A DNA stretch of 5,582 bases from Lachnospiraceae bacterium UBA3785. GTDB lineage: Bacteria > Bacillota > Clostridia > Lachnospirales > Lachnospiraceae. This document shows positions 5,449 to 5,582 of this stretch, in pieces (position 1 is the stretch's first letter; every line of letters starts with the position of its first letter). A model generated the notes under the pieces. The model ran no database searches. It was not told where the DNA came from and worked only from the letters and a program-made list of their open reading frames with translations. Where the stretch lies: NCBI GenBank assembly GCA_002369495.1, contig DFFD01000102.1, positions 19,241 to 24,822 on the forward strand, written 5' to 3'. A program made the translations under genes and the position numbers.

Positions 5449-5582
5449 GTGGCAAAGAACCTGGTCATCGTTGAGTCACCGGCCAAGGTGAAGACGATCA
5501 AGAAATTTCTCGGCTCGAATTACGAGGTCATCGCGTCCATGGGTCATGTGCGGGACTTGCCGAAAAGCCAGATGGGCATCGA
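5449..5582 (+). CDS. topA: DNA topoisomerase I, N-terminal fragment (3' end outside the window)
   Basis: Topoisomerase I (type IA) relaxes negative supercoils through a single-strand break. Only the first 44 residues are visible. They begin with the TOPRIM strand [20 protein letters not shown], with the metal/catalytic-site Glu9 in the VESPAK motif, and continue to the conserved [16 protein letters not shown] stretch. The start codon is GTG (5449), 8 nt after GGGAGG; the next in-frame ATG is at codon 31, inside conserved sequence, so GTG is the start. The gene lies downstream of dprA, an arrangement common in Bacillota, but is separated from it by about 270 bp with its own promoter and a leader hairpin. 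The reading frame is intact up to the window edge. Confidence 0.95.
   Translation, partial: MAKNLVIVESPAKVKTIKKFLGSNYEVIASMGHVRDLPKSQMGI

Overview
The window is GC-rich, with tightly packed genes and AT-rich gaps between them. It shows strong AGGAGG-type ribosome binding sites and the gene order comM(yifB)-dprA-topA, which is common in Bacillota. A GC-rich member of the Clostridia, possibly Lachnospiraceae, is the best guess. That rests on protein style and gene order only; no 16S or other marker is present.

Layout, left to right. (1) The 3' part of an alpha/beta-hydrolase esterase gene (+ strand, 1-954) enters from outside the window. (2) A repeat with GGGACGGTTC-type arms (956-1038) surrounds a perfect bidirectional terminator. 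It separates the esterase from the convergent gene. (3) A complete NCS2-family uracil permease gene (uraA, - strand, 1059-2432). (4) A divergent intergenic region (2433-2610) holds putative overlapping promoters and short repeats. (5) A complete comM/yifB ATPase gene (2611-4140), followed almost without a gap by a complete dprA gene (4143-5174). (6) A second repeat with the same arms but an unrelated core starts at the dprA stop codon (5173-5269). (7) An AT-rich stretch carries a good sigma-70-type promoter (5363-5391). It is followed at once by a terminator-like hairpin (5407-5433) in the untranslated leader of topA. (8) The first 44 codons of topA (5449 to the window end), starting with GTG.

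How the genes work together: comM and dprA form a probable two-gene operon. Both products act on incoming or recombining single-stranded DNA: DprA protects it and loads RecA, and ComM is a hexameric branch-migration helicase. topA (topoisomerase I) follows but seems to have its own promoter. The permease salvages a nucleobase and has no obvious functional link to its neighbours. The esterase is probably a small-molecule or carbohydrate ester hydrolase of unknown substrate.

The most interesting non-coding signals are two. One is the pair of related repeats, which keep constant arms around variable hairpin cores and sit exactly at gene ends; they look like REP/RAYT-type elements. The other is the intrinsic-terminator-like hairpin between the topA promoter and its ribosome binding site, which suggests transcription attenuation. 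I see no CRISPR array, tRNA, rRNA, prophage or obvious new defence system.
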